Below the pieces are notes generated by a model. That model ran no database searches and had not been told where the DNA came from. It saw nothing but the letters and a program-made list of their open reading frames with translations. Source: an uncultured Collinsella sp. (GTDB taxonomy: Bacteria > Actinomycetota > Coriobacteriia > Coriobacteriales > Coriobacteriaceae). Taken from it: 42,877 bases of DNA. The DNA lies in NCBI GenBank assembly GCA_959605475.1, contig CAUHFS010000015.1, positions 1-42,877 on the forward strand, given 5' to 3'. The first letter of the stretch is position 1. Each line of letters opens with the position of its first letter. Shown piece after piece: positions 1 to 8,072 of this stretch. The position numbers and the translations under genes were made by a program.

Positions 1-539
1 CCGAGGCGTACGCGGGCGATATCGTGGGCCTGTTCGATCCGGGTATCTTTAGCATCGGTGACACCGTGTGCTCCGGCAAGCGCCACGTGCAGTATCCGCA
101 GATCCCGACGTTTGCCCCCGAGATGTTCGCTCGCATTACGCAGGTCGACACACTCAAGCGCAAGCAGTTTGTGAAGGGCATGGAGGAGCTTGCCCAGGAG
201 GGTGCCATCCAGATCTTCCGCGAGCTGGGTGCCGGCATGGAGAGCGTCATCGTGGGCGTGGTCGGCGTGCTGCAGTTTGAGGTGCTCGAGCGCCGTCTTA
301 AGGCCGAGTACCGTGTTGAGGTTCGTCGCCAGCCGCTGCCCTATACGGACATCCGCTGGATCCAGAACGACCCCGACACCATCGATATCCTGGGCCTTTC
401 GCTCACGCGCGACACGCTGCGCGTCGAGGATATGCGCGGCGGTAAGCTGCTGCTGTTCACGAGTCCGTGGAACGTGGATTGGGCGACCGACCATAACCCC
501 GACCTCATCCTGTCGGAGTTTGGCAACGTAGCCTTTTAG
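1..539 (+). CDS. prfC: Peptide chain release factor 3 (RF3), C-terminal part, 5' end outside window
   Basis: RF3 is the GTPase that recycles RF1/RF2 from the ribosome after peptide release. About 178 C-terminal residues are present, in frame from base 3, ending at TAG 537-539. The visible part has the RF3 domain II/III sequence: an AGDIVGLFDPGIFSIGDT strand, a PTFAPEMFARI segment and VGVLQFEVLERRLKAEY, which resembles the EF-G/RF3 family block in which the third domain begins. The GTP-binding G domain lies upstream of the window. There is no clear terminator before the next gene. The identification is confident because this block order is specific to RF3; EF-G has a different C-terminus. Confidence 0.93.
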   Translation, partial: EAYAGDIVGLFDPGIFSIGDTVCSGKRHVQYPQIPTFAPEMFARITQVDTLKRKQFVKGMEELAQEGAIQIFRELGAGMESVIVGVVGVLQFEVLERRLKAEYRVEVRRQPLPYTDIRWIQNDPDTIDILGLSLTRDTLRVEDMRGGKLLLFTSPWNVDWATDHNPDLILSEFGNVAF

Positions 540-640
540 CGCGTCGGTGCGGTGGCCCTGCGGGGCTGCCGCGCCGTTTGCTTGCCTGATGCCGTGTGAG
601 CGGCTATTATACCCATCGTCGTCTCAAGCCCGTGACGTCC

Positions 641-689
641 GAGCAGTTCGGGTCCGATATCCTGCTCGTTAAACCTAAAACCAAAGGAG
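641..689 (+). promoter_or_regulatory. Candidate preQ1-I-type riboswitch overlapping the Shine-Dalgarno of the next gene
   Basis: GAGCAG (641-646) pairs with CTGCTC (662-667). The loop starts TTC and then GGGT (650-653), followed by C. After the stem comes an A-rich tail with ACC at 680-682 (or ACCT at 673-676) that could pair with the loop GGT as an H-type pseudoknot, directly before GGAG at 686-689. PreQ1-I aptamers have this stem, loop and A-rich-tail topology and commonly precede YhhQ/COG1738 transporters. Fit to the exact consensus was judged by eye only. A plain leader hairpin is the alternative. Confidence 0.45.
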
Positions 690-695
690 TACATA

Positions 696-1418
696 ATGAT
701 CAAGAAGGTCATGGAGGACTACAAGGTCCTGTTGCGGAGCATTCCCGCGGCAACGGTTTCGCTGTTTTTCGTGAGCGTCATCATGATGAACCTGCTGGCC
801 AACAAAGAACTTATCAGCCTGCCGTATCTGGCGCTCGACTGCGGCTTTGTGGTGAGCTGGGTTTCGTTTTTGTGCCAGGACATGATCTGCAAGCGCTTTG
901 GCGCCAAGGCATCCATCAAAATCTCTATCCTCGCGCTGCTGGTCAACCTGGCCGTGAGCCTGTGCTTTTGGGCATGCTCGCTCACGCCCGGCATGTGGGG
1001 CGCTTACTACGACACGGGCATGATCGAGGTCAACACTGCCCTTAACGCCACCATCGGCGGCACCTGGTACGTGGTGCTGGGCTCTTCGCTGGCAATGCTC
1101 GTTTCTGCCGTGGTTAACTCCACGCTCAACCAGTCGCTCGGCCGCATGCTCAAAAAGAATAACTTTGCGAGCTTTGCCTTCCGCTCCTATGTGTCTACGG
1201 GCATCGGTCAGTTTGTCGACAACCTGGTCTTTGCCATTGTGGTGAGCCACACGTTCTTTGGTTGGACTTGGGTGCAGGTCATTATGTGCTCGCTGACGGG
1301 CGCCGTCGCCGAGCTGCTGTGCGAGGTCTTCCTGAGCCCCGTGGGCTACAAGGTCGTGCGTGGCTGGGAGCGCGAGAATGTGGGCGCCGAGTACCTCGAG
1401 CGCCACGCAACCGCCTAA
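696..1418 (+). CDS. VUT family (YhhQ/COG1738) probable queuosine precursor transporter
   Basis: This 240-residue integral membrane protein has about six hydrophobic segments and matches the VUT/YhhQ family, whose characterised members import preQ0/preQ1 for queuosine tRNA modification. Recognisable parts are an N-terminal ANKE segment followed by a membrane helix, the polar CQDMICKRFG motif after the second helix, and a late FVDNLVFAIV helix typical of the family. The ATG at 696 has GGAG six bases upstream. A candidate preQ1 riboswitch occupies the leader. The downstream SDR gene starts 9 bases after the stop, so the two are probably co-transcribed. The substrate is inferred from the family and the leader. 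Confidence 0.85.
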   Translation: MIKKVMEDYKVLLRSIPAATVSLFFVSVIMMNLLANKELISLPYLALDCGFVVSWVSFLCQDMICKRFGAKASIKISILALLVNLAVSLCFWACSLTPGMWGAYYDTGMIEVNTALNATIGGTWYVVLGSSLAMLVSAVVNSTLNQSLGRMLKKNNFASFAFRSYVSTGIGQFVDNLVFAIVVSHTFFGWTWVQVIMCSLTGAVAELLCEVFLSPVGYKVVRGWERENVGAEYLERHATA

Positions 1419-1427
1419 GGAGCAAGT

Positions 1428-2108
1428 ATGCGGGTTTTGATCACGGGCGCTTCGGGCGGTATCGGAGCCGCGTGCGTGCAGCGCTTTTTGGACGAGGGCC
1501 ACGAGGTCGTGGGCTTTGATCTGCTGCCGGCGGCGATCGAACACGAGCGCTATCGCCATCTGATCGTCGATGTCCGCGAGCCGGATTCGTTTCCAGACGA
1601 GCTTGAACCCCAGGTGATCGTGAACGTTGCCGGCACGCAGGATTCGGTCGACGATATTGCCGCCAACCTGTGCGGCACCATCAACGTGACCGAGCGCTAT
1701 GCCTTTGTGGGGGAGGGGCTTGCCGCCAAGCCGGCGCCGGCCATTACATCCGTGGTCAATGTGGGGTCGGCGAGCGGGCATACGGGATCGGAGTTTCCCG
1801 CCTATGCCGCCAGCAAGGGCGGCGTTATCGCCTACACCAAGAACCTTGCAAACCGTCTGGCGCCGCAGGCTATCGCCAACAGTGTGGACCCGGGCGGCGT
1901 TATCACGCCGCTCAACCGTTGCGTGATGGAAGACGAACACCTGTGGAACCAGATTATGGAGCTCACGCCGCTTAAACGCTGGGCCACCGCCCAAGAGATC
2001 GCCGAGTGGATCTACTTTGTGGGCGTGACCAACCGGTTTATGACCGGGCAGAGCCTGCTGATCGATGGCGGCGAGGCCGGCCGCACACAATTTATTTGGC
2101 CCGAATAG
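1428..2108 (+). CDS. Short-chain dehydrogenase/reductase (SDR) family oxidoreductase
   Basis: This 226-residue protein is a classical SDR with an NAD(P)-binding Rossmann fold. Motifs are TGASGGIG near residues 6-13, NVAG, and a catalytic Ser followed by YAASK. The C-terminal block DPGGVITPL and the final GQSLLIDGG are typical. A short acidic stretch after the second strand (FDLLPAAIEHE) carries Asp at the position that usually favours NAD over NADP. The ATG has AAGGAGC a few bases upstream and lies just after the transporter stop, so it is probably in that operon. It ends at a strong terminator. The substrate cannot be read from sequence. Confidence 0.88.
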   Translation: MRVLITGASGGIGAACVQRFLDEGHEVVGFDLLPAAIEHERYRHLIVDVREPDSFPDELEPQVIVNVAGTQDSVDDIAANLCGTINVTERYAFVGEGLAAKPAPAITSVVNVGSASGHTGSEFPAYAASKGGVIAYTKNLANRLAPQAIANSVDPGGVITPLNRCVMEDEHLWNQIMELTPLKRWATAQEIAEWIYFVGVTNRFMTGQSLLIDGGEAGRTQFIWPE

Positions 2109-2110
2109 GA

Positions 2111-2146
2111 AACGCGCCCGATGGGAAGCCGTCGGGCGCGTTTTTT
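2111..2146. terminator. Rho-independent terminator between convergent SDR and ung
   Basis: AACGCGCCCGA is followed by a short loop, then TCGGGCGCGTT and a run of T. It is a GC-rich 11-bp stem with a T-tract on the plus strand. It starts 2 bases after the SDR stop and lies before the convergent ung 3' end. Confidence 0.9.
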
Positions 2147-2159
2147 GATGTATCGATTT

Positions 2160-2885
2160 TTAGCCGAGGCAAGTCCAGTTGACGGGGGTCGAGCCGTGCT
2201 GTTCGAGTAGCCGATTGGCAGCGGAGAAGGGGCACGACCCCATAAAAGCGGGGAGTTCTGCCGTGGCACGGTTTGCCGAAAGCGGCGAGGGGTGCGTAGA
2301 GGCCAGACAGAACTTGCCGGTTGCCTTTCCCGCGCCGGTCGCGGCGAGCTTGCCTTCGACCATCTGCTGGGCAAAGCGACCCCATGCCAAAAAGACGACC
2401 GGCTGGGGCAGCTGACAGCAGCGTTCGATGACGTAATCGGTCAGGGTGCTCCAGCCCAGCTTGGCGTGCGAGTTGGCGGCATGCTCGCGCACGGTGAGCG
2501 TCGTGTTGAGGAGCAGGACGCCCTGTTGTGCCCATGGGGTTAGGTCTCCCGTGGCGGGAATGGGACAACCCAGATCGGCGTTGAGTTCCTTATAGATGTT
2601 GCGCAGGCTCGGCGGCAACTTGGTTTGCGACGCGGGGACCGAGAACGATAACCCCATGGCCTGGTTGGGTCCGTGATAGGGATCTTGACCCAAAATGACA
2701 ACCTTGACCTGGTTGGCCGGCGTATAGGCGAGGGCATTGAGGATGTCGTCTTGTGCCGGGTAGATAGTCTGCTCGGCACGTAAAAGGGCGATGCGCTCGA
2801 GCAGCTGGTTCGTTGTGTCACGTACCGGCTGCGGCGCATCGCCCAACCAAGTTGCTATGTTGCGGTCGCGAGTTGCGGTGTCCAT
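2160..2885 (-). CDS. ung: Uracil-DNA glycosylase (family 1)
   Basis: Ung removes uracil from DNA as the first step of base-excision repair. The 241-residue protein has the family 1 water-activating motif GQDPYHG at residues 66-72, with catalytic Asp68, followed by PPSLRNIYKEL, LLLNTTLTVR, VFLAWG and the DNA-intercalation motif HPSPLS near the C-terminus. The length is normal for bacterial Ung. The ATG at 2885 has AAAGGAG close upstream. A TACAAT -10-like element lies at 2921-2926 on the minus strand, next to a small dyad. It is convergent with the SDR gene. Confidence 0.96.
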   Translation of the reverse strand: MDTATRDRNIATWLGDAPQPVRDTTNQLLERIALLRAEQTIYPAQDDILNALAYTPANQVKVVILGQDPYHGPNQAMGLSFSVPASQTKLPPSLRNIYKELNADLGCPIPATGDLTPWAQQGVLLLNTTLTVREHAANSHAKLGWSTLTDYVIERCCQLPQPVVFLAWGRFAQQMVEGKLAATGAGKATGKFCLASTHPSPLSANRATAELPAFMGSCPFSAANRLLEQHGSTPVNWTCLG

Positions 2886-2901
2886 GGGGCTCCTTTACGG
2901 C

Positions 2902-2926
2902 AGATGCTCTGTTGGCATCTATTGTA
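2902..2926 (-). promoter_or_regulatory. Putative ung promoter -10 with adjoining dyad
   Basis: On the minus strand TACAAT (complement of 2921-2926) resembles a -10 box. The inverted repeat AGATGC-N7-GCATCT (2902-2907/2915-2920) falls at the expected transcription start, where a repressor or 5' hairpin could act. No convincing -35 is seen. It does not match the CGAAC-N4-GTTCG SOS box. Confidence 0.35.
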
Positions 2927-2973
2927 AAGGCGCACCGGTTGCCTTTATGCCGCGGCTGCATGAAGAGTGGGGT

Positions 2974-3876
2974 CTACGAGACGCGCTCGGGCGCTCCTGC
3001 CATGTGAGCGTGTCCTTGCGAGCGAAGGCGCGGGAGCTCGACGGTTGCCACCATCACACCGGTGAGGATGAGGGCGGCGCCAAAGAAGGCGATGGGGCTC
3101 AGGACCTCGCCGACCAGGAAGAACGAGAAGACGGCGGAGCAGACCGGCTCCAGCGAGAAGGCAAAGCCGGTGGTCTCGGCGGGCACGTGGGGCTGCACGA
3201 GCGTCTGGGTGATAAAGCCGTAGGCAGAGCAGATGAGTGCGAGCGCGACGACCACGACGATTTCGTTGGGCGTGCTGGGAAGCGTGAAGCCGCCAAAGGT
3301 GCACGCGGCGATGCCCGAGAACAGGCCGCCAAAGCCCAGCTGCCAAACACCCAAGGCCAGTGGGTCGACTTCTTCGACAAAGCGCTTGGCTACGATAATG
3401 TGGCTGGCATAGATAAAGGCTGAGAGCAACATGATGATCGCGCCGGGATTCAGGCTGGTAAAGTCGGCACCCGAGAGCAGCAGCATACCGCAGGTGACGA
3501 TGGCGGTGCCGATGAGTACCTTGCGCTCGGGGGCGCGACGCAGCAGGGCGGCGTTGGCAAACGGCACGATCACGACCGTCAGGCTCTGCAAAAAGCCAGC
3601 GGTGGAGGCGGAGGTGAGGCTGGAGCCCAGGCACATGCAGGTGAGCTCGGTTGCCATGATGGCGCCGATGATGGCGGCGCGAACCATCAGGTCACGGTTG
3701 ATGCGCAGCGCGTGCTTGTGAAAGAGCACAAGGCAAGCTGCAAAGGCGATGATGCAGCGCAGCGCAACGATGCTCGTGGCGTTCATGCTGTCCATGCCGA
3801 TCTTCATGAGGGGGTACGAAAAGCCCCATGCGACGGGAACGGAAAATGAGAGCGCGATTGCTTTTTTGCGATCCAT
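2974..3876 (-). CDS. EamA/DMT family transporter (metabolite exporter)
   Basis: This 300-residue protein has about ten hydrophobic segments and the two-fold EamA repeat of the drug/metabolite transporter superfamily. It begins with a short basic MDRKK followed by a helix containing AWGFSYPLMKIG. The second EamA repeat starts near the ALALICSAYGF segment and ends with the FFGAALILTGV helix. The ATG at 3876 is preceded by AAAGGAG. It is divergent from a LysR gene at 4035, so that regulator may control it. A similar divergent pair lies at 39.0-40.9 kb. The exported compound is unknown. Confidence 0.88.
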   Translation of the reverse strand: MDRKKAIALSFSVPVAWGFSYPLMKIGMDSMNATSIVALRCIIAFAACLVLFHKHALRINRDLMVRAAIIGAIMATELTCMCLGSSLTSASTAGFLQSLTVVIVPFANAALLRRAPERKVLIGTAIVTCGMLLLSGADFTSLNPGAIIMLLSAFIYASHIIVAKRFVEEVDPLALGVWQLGFGGLFSGIAACTFGGFTLPSTPNEIVVVVALALICSAYGFITQTLVQPHVPAETTGFAFSLEPVCSAVFSFFLVGEVLSPIAFFGAALILTGVMVATVELPRLRSQGHAHMAGAPERVS

Positions 3877-3956
3877 GGGACTCCTTTTGTTACAGAACGG
3901 TTTCGCAAAAAGGATTCTGCTCCCAGATATGGATGTAGTAAAGCGAATGTATCTTC

Positions 3957-3975
3957 AGTATGATTAAGAAATACT
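3957..3975. promoter_or_regulatory. Dyad in the divergent EamA/LysR intergenic region
   Basis: AGTAT (3957-3961) and ATACT (3971-3975) form a perfect inverted repeat with a 9-base spacer in an AT-rich stretch. It lies between the divergent exporter and LysR genes, where an LTTR operator is expected. It does not fit the strict T-N11-A rule, so assignment to this LysR protein is tentative. Confidence 0.4.
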
Positions 3976-4034
3976 AATGCTAGTAGAAAAAGCCCTGGCA
4001 AAACGTTTTACGGCTACATCGATGTGGAGGCACG

Positions 4035-4901
4035 ATGGCATCGCGGTATCAGATTGTTTGTATGGTGGTCGATTGCGGCAGTCTTAAGGGCGCGGCCGAC
4101 GAACTGGGCTATACGCAAAGTGCGGTGAGCCAGGCCGTCAAAGCGCTCGAGCGCGAGCTGGGTACCACGCTTATCGAGCGCGGTAAGCAGGGCGTTTCGC
4201 TTACGCGCGACGGTAAACAATATCTGCCGTTCCTGCGCCAGATTGTGACCGCTGAGGCCGAGCTCGAGGGCAAGCGCCAGGAGCTGCTGGGGTTCTCCTC
4301 GACTGATATTCGCATTGCGACATTTACCAACGTGAGTCGTACCGTGTTGCCACGCGTGATCCGCGACTTTGGTGCGCTGCACCCGGGCGTACGCTTTACC
4401 CTCAAGCAGGGCGATTACACGCGCAACGCTCAATGGGTACACGATGGCGTGGTTGATTTTTGTTTTACGGCGCGCGGATTTACCGCTGGGCTCGAGAAGC
4501 GCGTGGTCTATCACGACGAGTTGGTAGCATTGTTGCCGGCCGCGCATCCGCTGACGGCAAAGGAAAAGGTGACACTCGCCGACCTGGCGTCCGAACCGTT
4601 TGTGTTACTGGATGAGGGCGAGCAGAGCCTGGTGCTCGATGCATTCGCGGCGCACGGGCTGTCGCCGCACGTGACGAGTGAGGTCACCGACGACTACACC
4701 ATCATGGCGATGGTGGAGGAGGGCCTAGGCGTAAGTATGCTGTATCGCCGTACCGTCGAGGGCATGCGGGCCGATATCCGCGTACGTCCCATCGTGCATG
4801 CTCCCTCGCGCGACGTGGTGGCAGCTTGGCGCAGCTGGGACACCATGCCTATCGCCACGAGGCGTTTTATCGACTATATGAGCTCGCATATTGTCAATTA
4901 A
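4035..4901 (+). CDS. LysR family transcriptional regulator
   Basis: This 288-residue LysR-type regulator has an N-terminal winged helix-turn-helix at about residues 12-62 (GSLKGAADELGYTQSAVSQ is the recognition region). A periplasmic-binding-protein-like effector domain follows from about residue 90. The ATG at 4035 has GGAGG five bases upstream. It is divergent from the EamA exporter, the usual LysR arrangement with its target. The effector domain carries DDYTIMAMVEEGLGVS, nearly the same block as in the second LysR at 40051, so the two are paralogues. The inducer is unknown. Confidence 0.92.
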   Translation: MASRYQIVCMVVDCGSLKGAADELGYTQSAVSQAVKALERELGTTLIERGKQGVSLTRDGKQYLPFLRQIVTAEAELEGKRQELLGFSSTDIRIATFTNVSRTVLPRVIRDFGALHPGVRFTLKQGDYTRNAQWVHDGVVDFCFTARGFTAGLEKRVVYHDELVALLPAAHPLTAKEKVTLADLASEPFVLLDEGEQSLVLDAFAAHGLSPHVTSEVTDDYTIMAMVEEGLGVSMLYRRTVEGMRADIRVRPIVHAPSRDVVAAWRSWDTMPIATRRFIDYMSSHIVN

Positions 4902-4928
4902 TGACTGGCGTGACGTTGAGTGCGGTGT

Positions 4929-6311
4929 TTAGCGGGCTGTCGCTTTGGCTTGGGCGGTGTGATAGGTGCGTGCCGGGTGGCAGAGCAATACCGCCACGAC
5001 CATAAAGAATGCCGTGGTGCCCAGGCTGATGGGGTAGACCATCATGATGTTCGCAAAGGTACGGAAGTGCGGGAACACGCAGAATACCCAATAGAAGCGA
5101 ATGCCGCAGACGCAGATCATGGTGATGAGGGCGGGCATGAGCGAGATGCCAAAGCCGCGCAGGTAGCCGGACATGTTTTCGTAAAACATGCTAAAGGCGT
5201 ATGCCGGGAAGATCGAACACACGCGGATGTAGCCGATCGAGACGATGTTGGGGTCGCTGTTAAAGAGCGATAGGATCTCGCGCCCCAGACCGACGATAAC
5301 GATAATCGTGGTGAGTGCAACGATACCGCCTTCGATCAGGCAGACCTTGAGCGTCTTGGTGCAGCGGTCGATCTGGCGAGCGCCGTGGTTTTGTCCCACA
5401 AAGGTGGTGCAAGCCTGGCTAAAGCTGTTGAGCAGGTTGTAGCACACGTACTCCAAGCTCATGGCGGCGCTTGATGCCGCCATGACCTCGGTGCCCAAGC
5501 TGTTGATGGCGGACTGGATGATGATGTTGGCGACGGCAAAGACAGCGCTTTGGATGCCGGCGGGCAGGCCGATCTTGACGATGCGCTTGAGGGCGACGGG
5601 GTCTAAGCCTAAGTCGCGTGGGGTGACGCGGACGACGGAGTCGGTCTTGAGCAGGTGGACAAAGAGTGTGGCGGCGCTGACGGTGTAGGCGATGGCGGTG
5701 GCGATGGCGACGCCCGTGACGCCCCAGTGGAGCACGGGGACAAAGATGAGGTCCAGGCCAATGTTGAGGACGGTGGACACGGCGAGCGCCTGCAGCGGCA
5801 TGCGGGTGATGCCGACGGAGCGGAAGATCGCGGCCTCAAAGTTGTAGAGCAAGATCGAGGGCATGCTGAGCAAAAAGACGCGCAGGTAGAGCGAGGCGAG
5901 CGGCATGGTCTCGGCAGGCACGTTGAGCGCAGCGAGCATGGGCTCGGCAAAGATCTCGCCCAGTGCGATGACGACAAAGCCCACGAGCGCCATTAAAATC
6001 GAGGTATGGACGGCGCGTTTGACCATGTTCTGATCGTTGCGGCCGATAGCGTTGGCGATGACCACGTTGGAGCCAAGCGACATGCCAATAAAAAGGTTGA
6101 GCATAAGACTGGTAAGCGGAACATTGGAGCCGACCGCCGCCATGGCGAGGGTTCCCTGGTCGCCCGAGAAGTTACCGATGATGACCGTGGCGATGAGGTT
6201 CGACAGCTGCTCCAAGATGCTCGTGGCGGCCACGGGGAAGGCGAACAGGGGAATATTGCGCCATAGCGAGCCGGTGGTCATGTCAATGTGCTTAGATGCG
6301 GTGCCTGCCAT
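4929..6311 (-). CDS. MATE family efflux transporter
   Basis: This 460-residue protein has twelve predicted membrane segments and is a multi-antimicrobial extrusion family Na+ or H+ antiporter. Family features are the N-terminal LWRNIPLFAFPVAATSILEQ helix, the NVPLTSLMLNLFIGMSLGSNVV region, and the central SAVFAVANIIIQSAINSLG segment at the start of the second half, mirrored by FVGQNHGAR. The length is normal. The ATG at 6311 has only a weak GAGAG upstream. It is convergent with the LysR gene. The family exports organic cations, drugs or siderophores; its own substrate is unknown. Confidence 0.93.
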   Translation of the reverse strand: MAGTASKHIDMTTGSLWRNIPLFAFPVAATSILEQLSNLIATVIIGNFSGDQGTLAMAAVGSNVPLTSLMLNLFIGMSLGSNVVIANAIGRNDQNMVKRAVHTSILMALVGFVVIALGEIFAEPMLAALNVPAETMPLASLYLRVFLLSMPSILLYNFEAAIFRSVGITRMPLQALAVSTVLNIGLDLIFVPVLHWGVTGVAIATAIAYTVSAATLFVHLLKTDSVVRVTPRDLGLDPVALKRIVKIGLPAGIQSAVFAVANIIIQSAINSLGTEVMAASSAAMSLEYVCYNLLNSFSQACTTFVGQNHGARQIDRCTKTLKVCLIEGGIVALTTIIVIVGLGREILSLFNSDPNIVSIGYIRVCSIFPAYAFSMFYENMSGYLRGFGISLMPALITMICVCGIRFYWVFCVFPHFRTFANIMMVYPISLGTTAFFMVVAVLLCHPARTYHTAQAKATAR

Positions 6312-6384
6312 ACGCTCTCAATCTCTAATATGCTCTTTCGTGCTTATTTGCGCAGACGATGATACTCCTAATGCAGCCAGCCGG

Positions 6385-6435
6385 CACTTAGGGACGTTCC
6401 TTTTCTGTCGGCAGCTGGGGACACTCCTTGTCTCT
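6385..6435. repeat. Degenerate intergenic repeat-like sequence with GGGAC-N-TCC cores
   Basis: Between the MATE and RlmA-like genes (6312-6502) are two similar short blocks: a TTAGGGACGTTCC element and a CTGGGGACACTCC element, each preceded by a CGGCA word. They resemble the GGGAC-centred intergenic palindromes elsewhere in the window but lack long perfect arms. They may be a decayed member of such a family. Confidence 0.3.
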
Positions 6436-6502
6436 TCTATGACTAGGTGGGGAAGGCGTGCGACAATGGTGGGCGTTGTGTTGTTCGCGCTAAGGAGTTG
6501 CC

Positions 6503-7315
6503 ATGTTGTTGTGTCCCGTTTGCCATGAGCCGTTGGTGGACGACGAGCGCGGTGCTGCATGTGCGGGCGGACACCGGTTTGACCGTGCGCGCGAGGGCTA
6601 TCTGTATCTGCTGCGCTCGTCCAAGAGCGGCGACTCCATGGGCGATCCCAAGTCGCAGGCGCGCAGCCGTCGCGACTTTCTTAACCGCGGTTACTACGCG
6701 CCGTTGCGCGATGCGATGGTCGAGCTGGTGTGCGAGCGGGTGTCTGGGCGTGCCGCGTCTGCGAACTGCCCTATGACGTTGCTCGATATTTGCTGTGGCG
6801 AGGGCTATTACACGAGTGCCATGGGTGCGGTGCCGGGCGTGGATGCTTACGGTTTCGACCTGGGCAAAGAGATGGTGCGCCTGGCCGCCAAGCGCGGCGA
6901 TGCGACCTACTTCGTGGCCAACATGAAGGACATCCCCGTGGCTGATGGCGCCTTTGATATGGTGACCGAACTCTTTGCTCCCTTTAACGAGCGTGAGTTT
7001 TCTCGCGTGCTGGCGCCCGAGGGCTCGCTCTACACCGTGGTGCCGGGTGCCCGTCATCTGTTTGGGCTCAAAGAGGTGCTCTACGACACGCCATATCTCA
7101 ATGACGAGAAGCTGCCGAAGACTACCGAGCTCGAGTTGGTCGGAACGCAGCGGGTATCTGCGAATATTACGCTCCAGACCCAGGCCGACATCGAGGCGGT
7201 GTTCCAGATGACACCGTACTACTACCGCACGCGCCCCGCCGACAAAGAGCGCCTGGCAAACCTGGACACCCTTCAAACCGACATCGACTTCATCATCGCC
7301 GAGTACCGCCACTAA
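6503..7315 (+). CDS. rlmA: RlmA-type 23S rRNA (guanine-N1) methyltransferase
   Basis: This 270-residue protein closely follows the RlmA/RrmA/TlrB layout. An N-terminal zinc-binding knuckle has Cys4, Cys7, Cys20 and His24, followed by REGYLYLL. Then come QARSRRDFLNRGYYAPLRDA and the SAM-binding motif LLDICCGEGYY at about 93-103. The C-terminal block QMTPYYYRTRP matches the family's QMTPFxWR motif. E. coli RlmA methylates G745 of 23S rRNA and TlrB methylates G748 in tylosin producers; which base this one modifies is not determined. The ATG has AAGGAG seven bases upstream. The stop codon abuts a 35-bp palindromic unit. Confidence 0.88.
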   Translation: MLLCPVCHEPLVDDERGAACAGGHRFDRAREGYLYLLRSSKSGDSMGDPKSQARSRRDFLNRGYYAPLRDAMVELVCERVSGRAASANCPMTLLDICCGEGYYTSAMGAVPGVDAYGFDLGKEMVRLAAKRGDATYFVANMKDIPVADGAFDMVTELFAPFNEREFSRVLAPEGSLYTVVPGARHLFGLKEVLYDTPYLNDEKLPKTTELELVGTQRVSANITLQTQADIEAVFQMTPYYYRTRPADKERLANLDTLQTDIDFIIAEYRH

Positions 7316-7349
7316 CCTACCAAAAAGGGACAGGTTTATTTTGGCAGGT
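7315..7349. repeat. 35-bp palindromic repeat, family B, single copy
   Basis: The unit reads ACCTACCAAAAAGGGACAGG then TTTATTTTGGCAGGT. Its ends, ACCTaCCA and TGGCAGGT, are near-perfect inverted repeats. It differs by one base from the unit at 27964-27998. Its first base is the last base of the RlmA-like stop codon. The family is extragenic and REP-like. Confidence 0.75.
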
Positions 7350-7366
7350 TTTATCTGGGCAAACGT

Positions 7367-7404
7367 AAAGGGCCGACCGCGGAGATGCGCGATCGGCCCT
7401 TTTT
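7367..7404. terminator. Bidirectional rho-independent terminator
   Basis: AAAGGGCCGA, a 16-base inner segment with further pairing potential, then TCGGCCCTTTTT. There are A/T tracts on both sides. It lies between the convergent RlmA-like and small membrane protein genes. Confidence 0.85.
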
Positions 7405-7441
7405 AGTTGCTTGGATGTAGGGGTCAGTGGAAGGCAAGTGC

Positions 7442-7843
7442 CTACAGGCGATCCTTGTTCTCGGCTTTAACGGCGTGAGCCTGCTGAACAAAGAACAGGT
7501 CGTACACCACGATGACAAAGGCGCCAAAGTTGATGGCGTCGCCGCCAAACGCGGGAAGCGTGAGCACGGCCTGCGCAATCGTGGCGATTGCGGCGACGAT
7601 GCCGAGCTTAAACGCGCCATCCACCTGCGAAGGCTTGTTGGCGCCCTTGATGCCCGCAACACCTGCGGCAAGATCGACAAGACCCTTGATGACAAGTACG
7701 GCCGCGGCGAGCATGGCGTTCGGCCCGTACGTGGAATCGAGACTGCCTCGGGCGATGCCGACGCCGGCGATGACGAGGCTGGCGATGCCCAAAACAAAGT
7801 AAATGAGGGCAAGGATTTTGAGTGTCTTGCGAGCGTAGCTCAT
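7442..7843 (-). CDS. Small hypothetical membrane protein (four predicted helices)
   Basis: The start was set at the ATG at 7843 (MSYARKTLK), which has GAAAGGAT upstream. A longer in-frame reading lacks a ribosome binding site. The 133-residue product has four hydrophobic segments: one near residues 8-26, one over the alanine-rich NAMLAAAVLVIKGLVDLAAGV stretch, one at LGIVAAIATIAQAVL, and one at INFGAFVIVVYDLFFV. It ends in a charged AVKAENKDRL tail. I do not recognise a named family. A TACAAT -10-like element lies at 7913-7918 on the minus strand. It is probably monocistronic. The function is unknown. Confidence 0.75.
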   Translation of the reverse strand: MSYARKTLKILALIYFVLGIASLVIAGVGIARGSLDSTYGPNAMLAAAVLVIKGLVDLAAGVAGIKGANKPSQVDGAFKLGIVAAIATIAQAVLTLPAFGGDAINFGAFVIVVYDLFFVQQAHAVKAENKDRL

Positions 7844-8072
7844 GGCTGGATCCTTTCGATACGAGTACGGCCGATCTGGCGTACCCCCTGTGCTGCACAT
7901 ATGGTGAAGCACATTGTAGTTCAACGCGGCGGCGCATGCGTCTGAAAGCGCTTTAGGCCTGCGCACCTCAACCTTTCAAAAAGGAAAGCTGGACGTAAGT
8001 CAAATCGATGGCAGCTCATGTGCGGCGCTGCGATGATGAGGATGTAACAAGGAGTTGGTCTAAGGAGGAGCC

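Noticed and set aside
675..2090. Long minus-strand ORF of 471 codons
   Set aside because: It lies antisense to the VUT and SDR genes, has no ribosome site, and its composition (His, Gln, Arg, Ala rich) is that of a reverse reading of GC-rich genes.
7315..7349. CRISPR repeat
   Set aside because: The three family B units are dispersed or inverted, not arrayed with regular spacers, and no cas genes are present.
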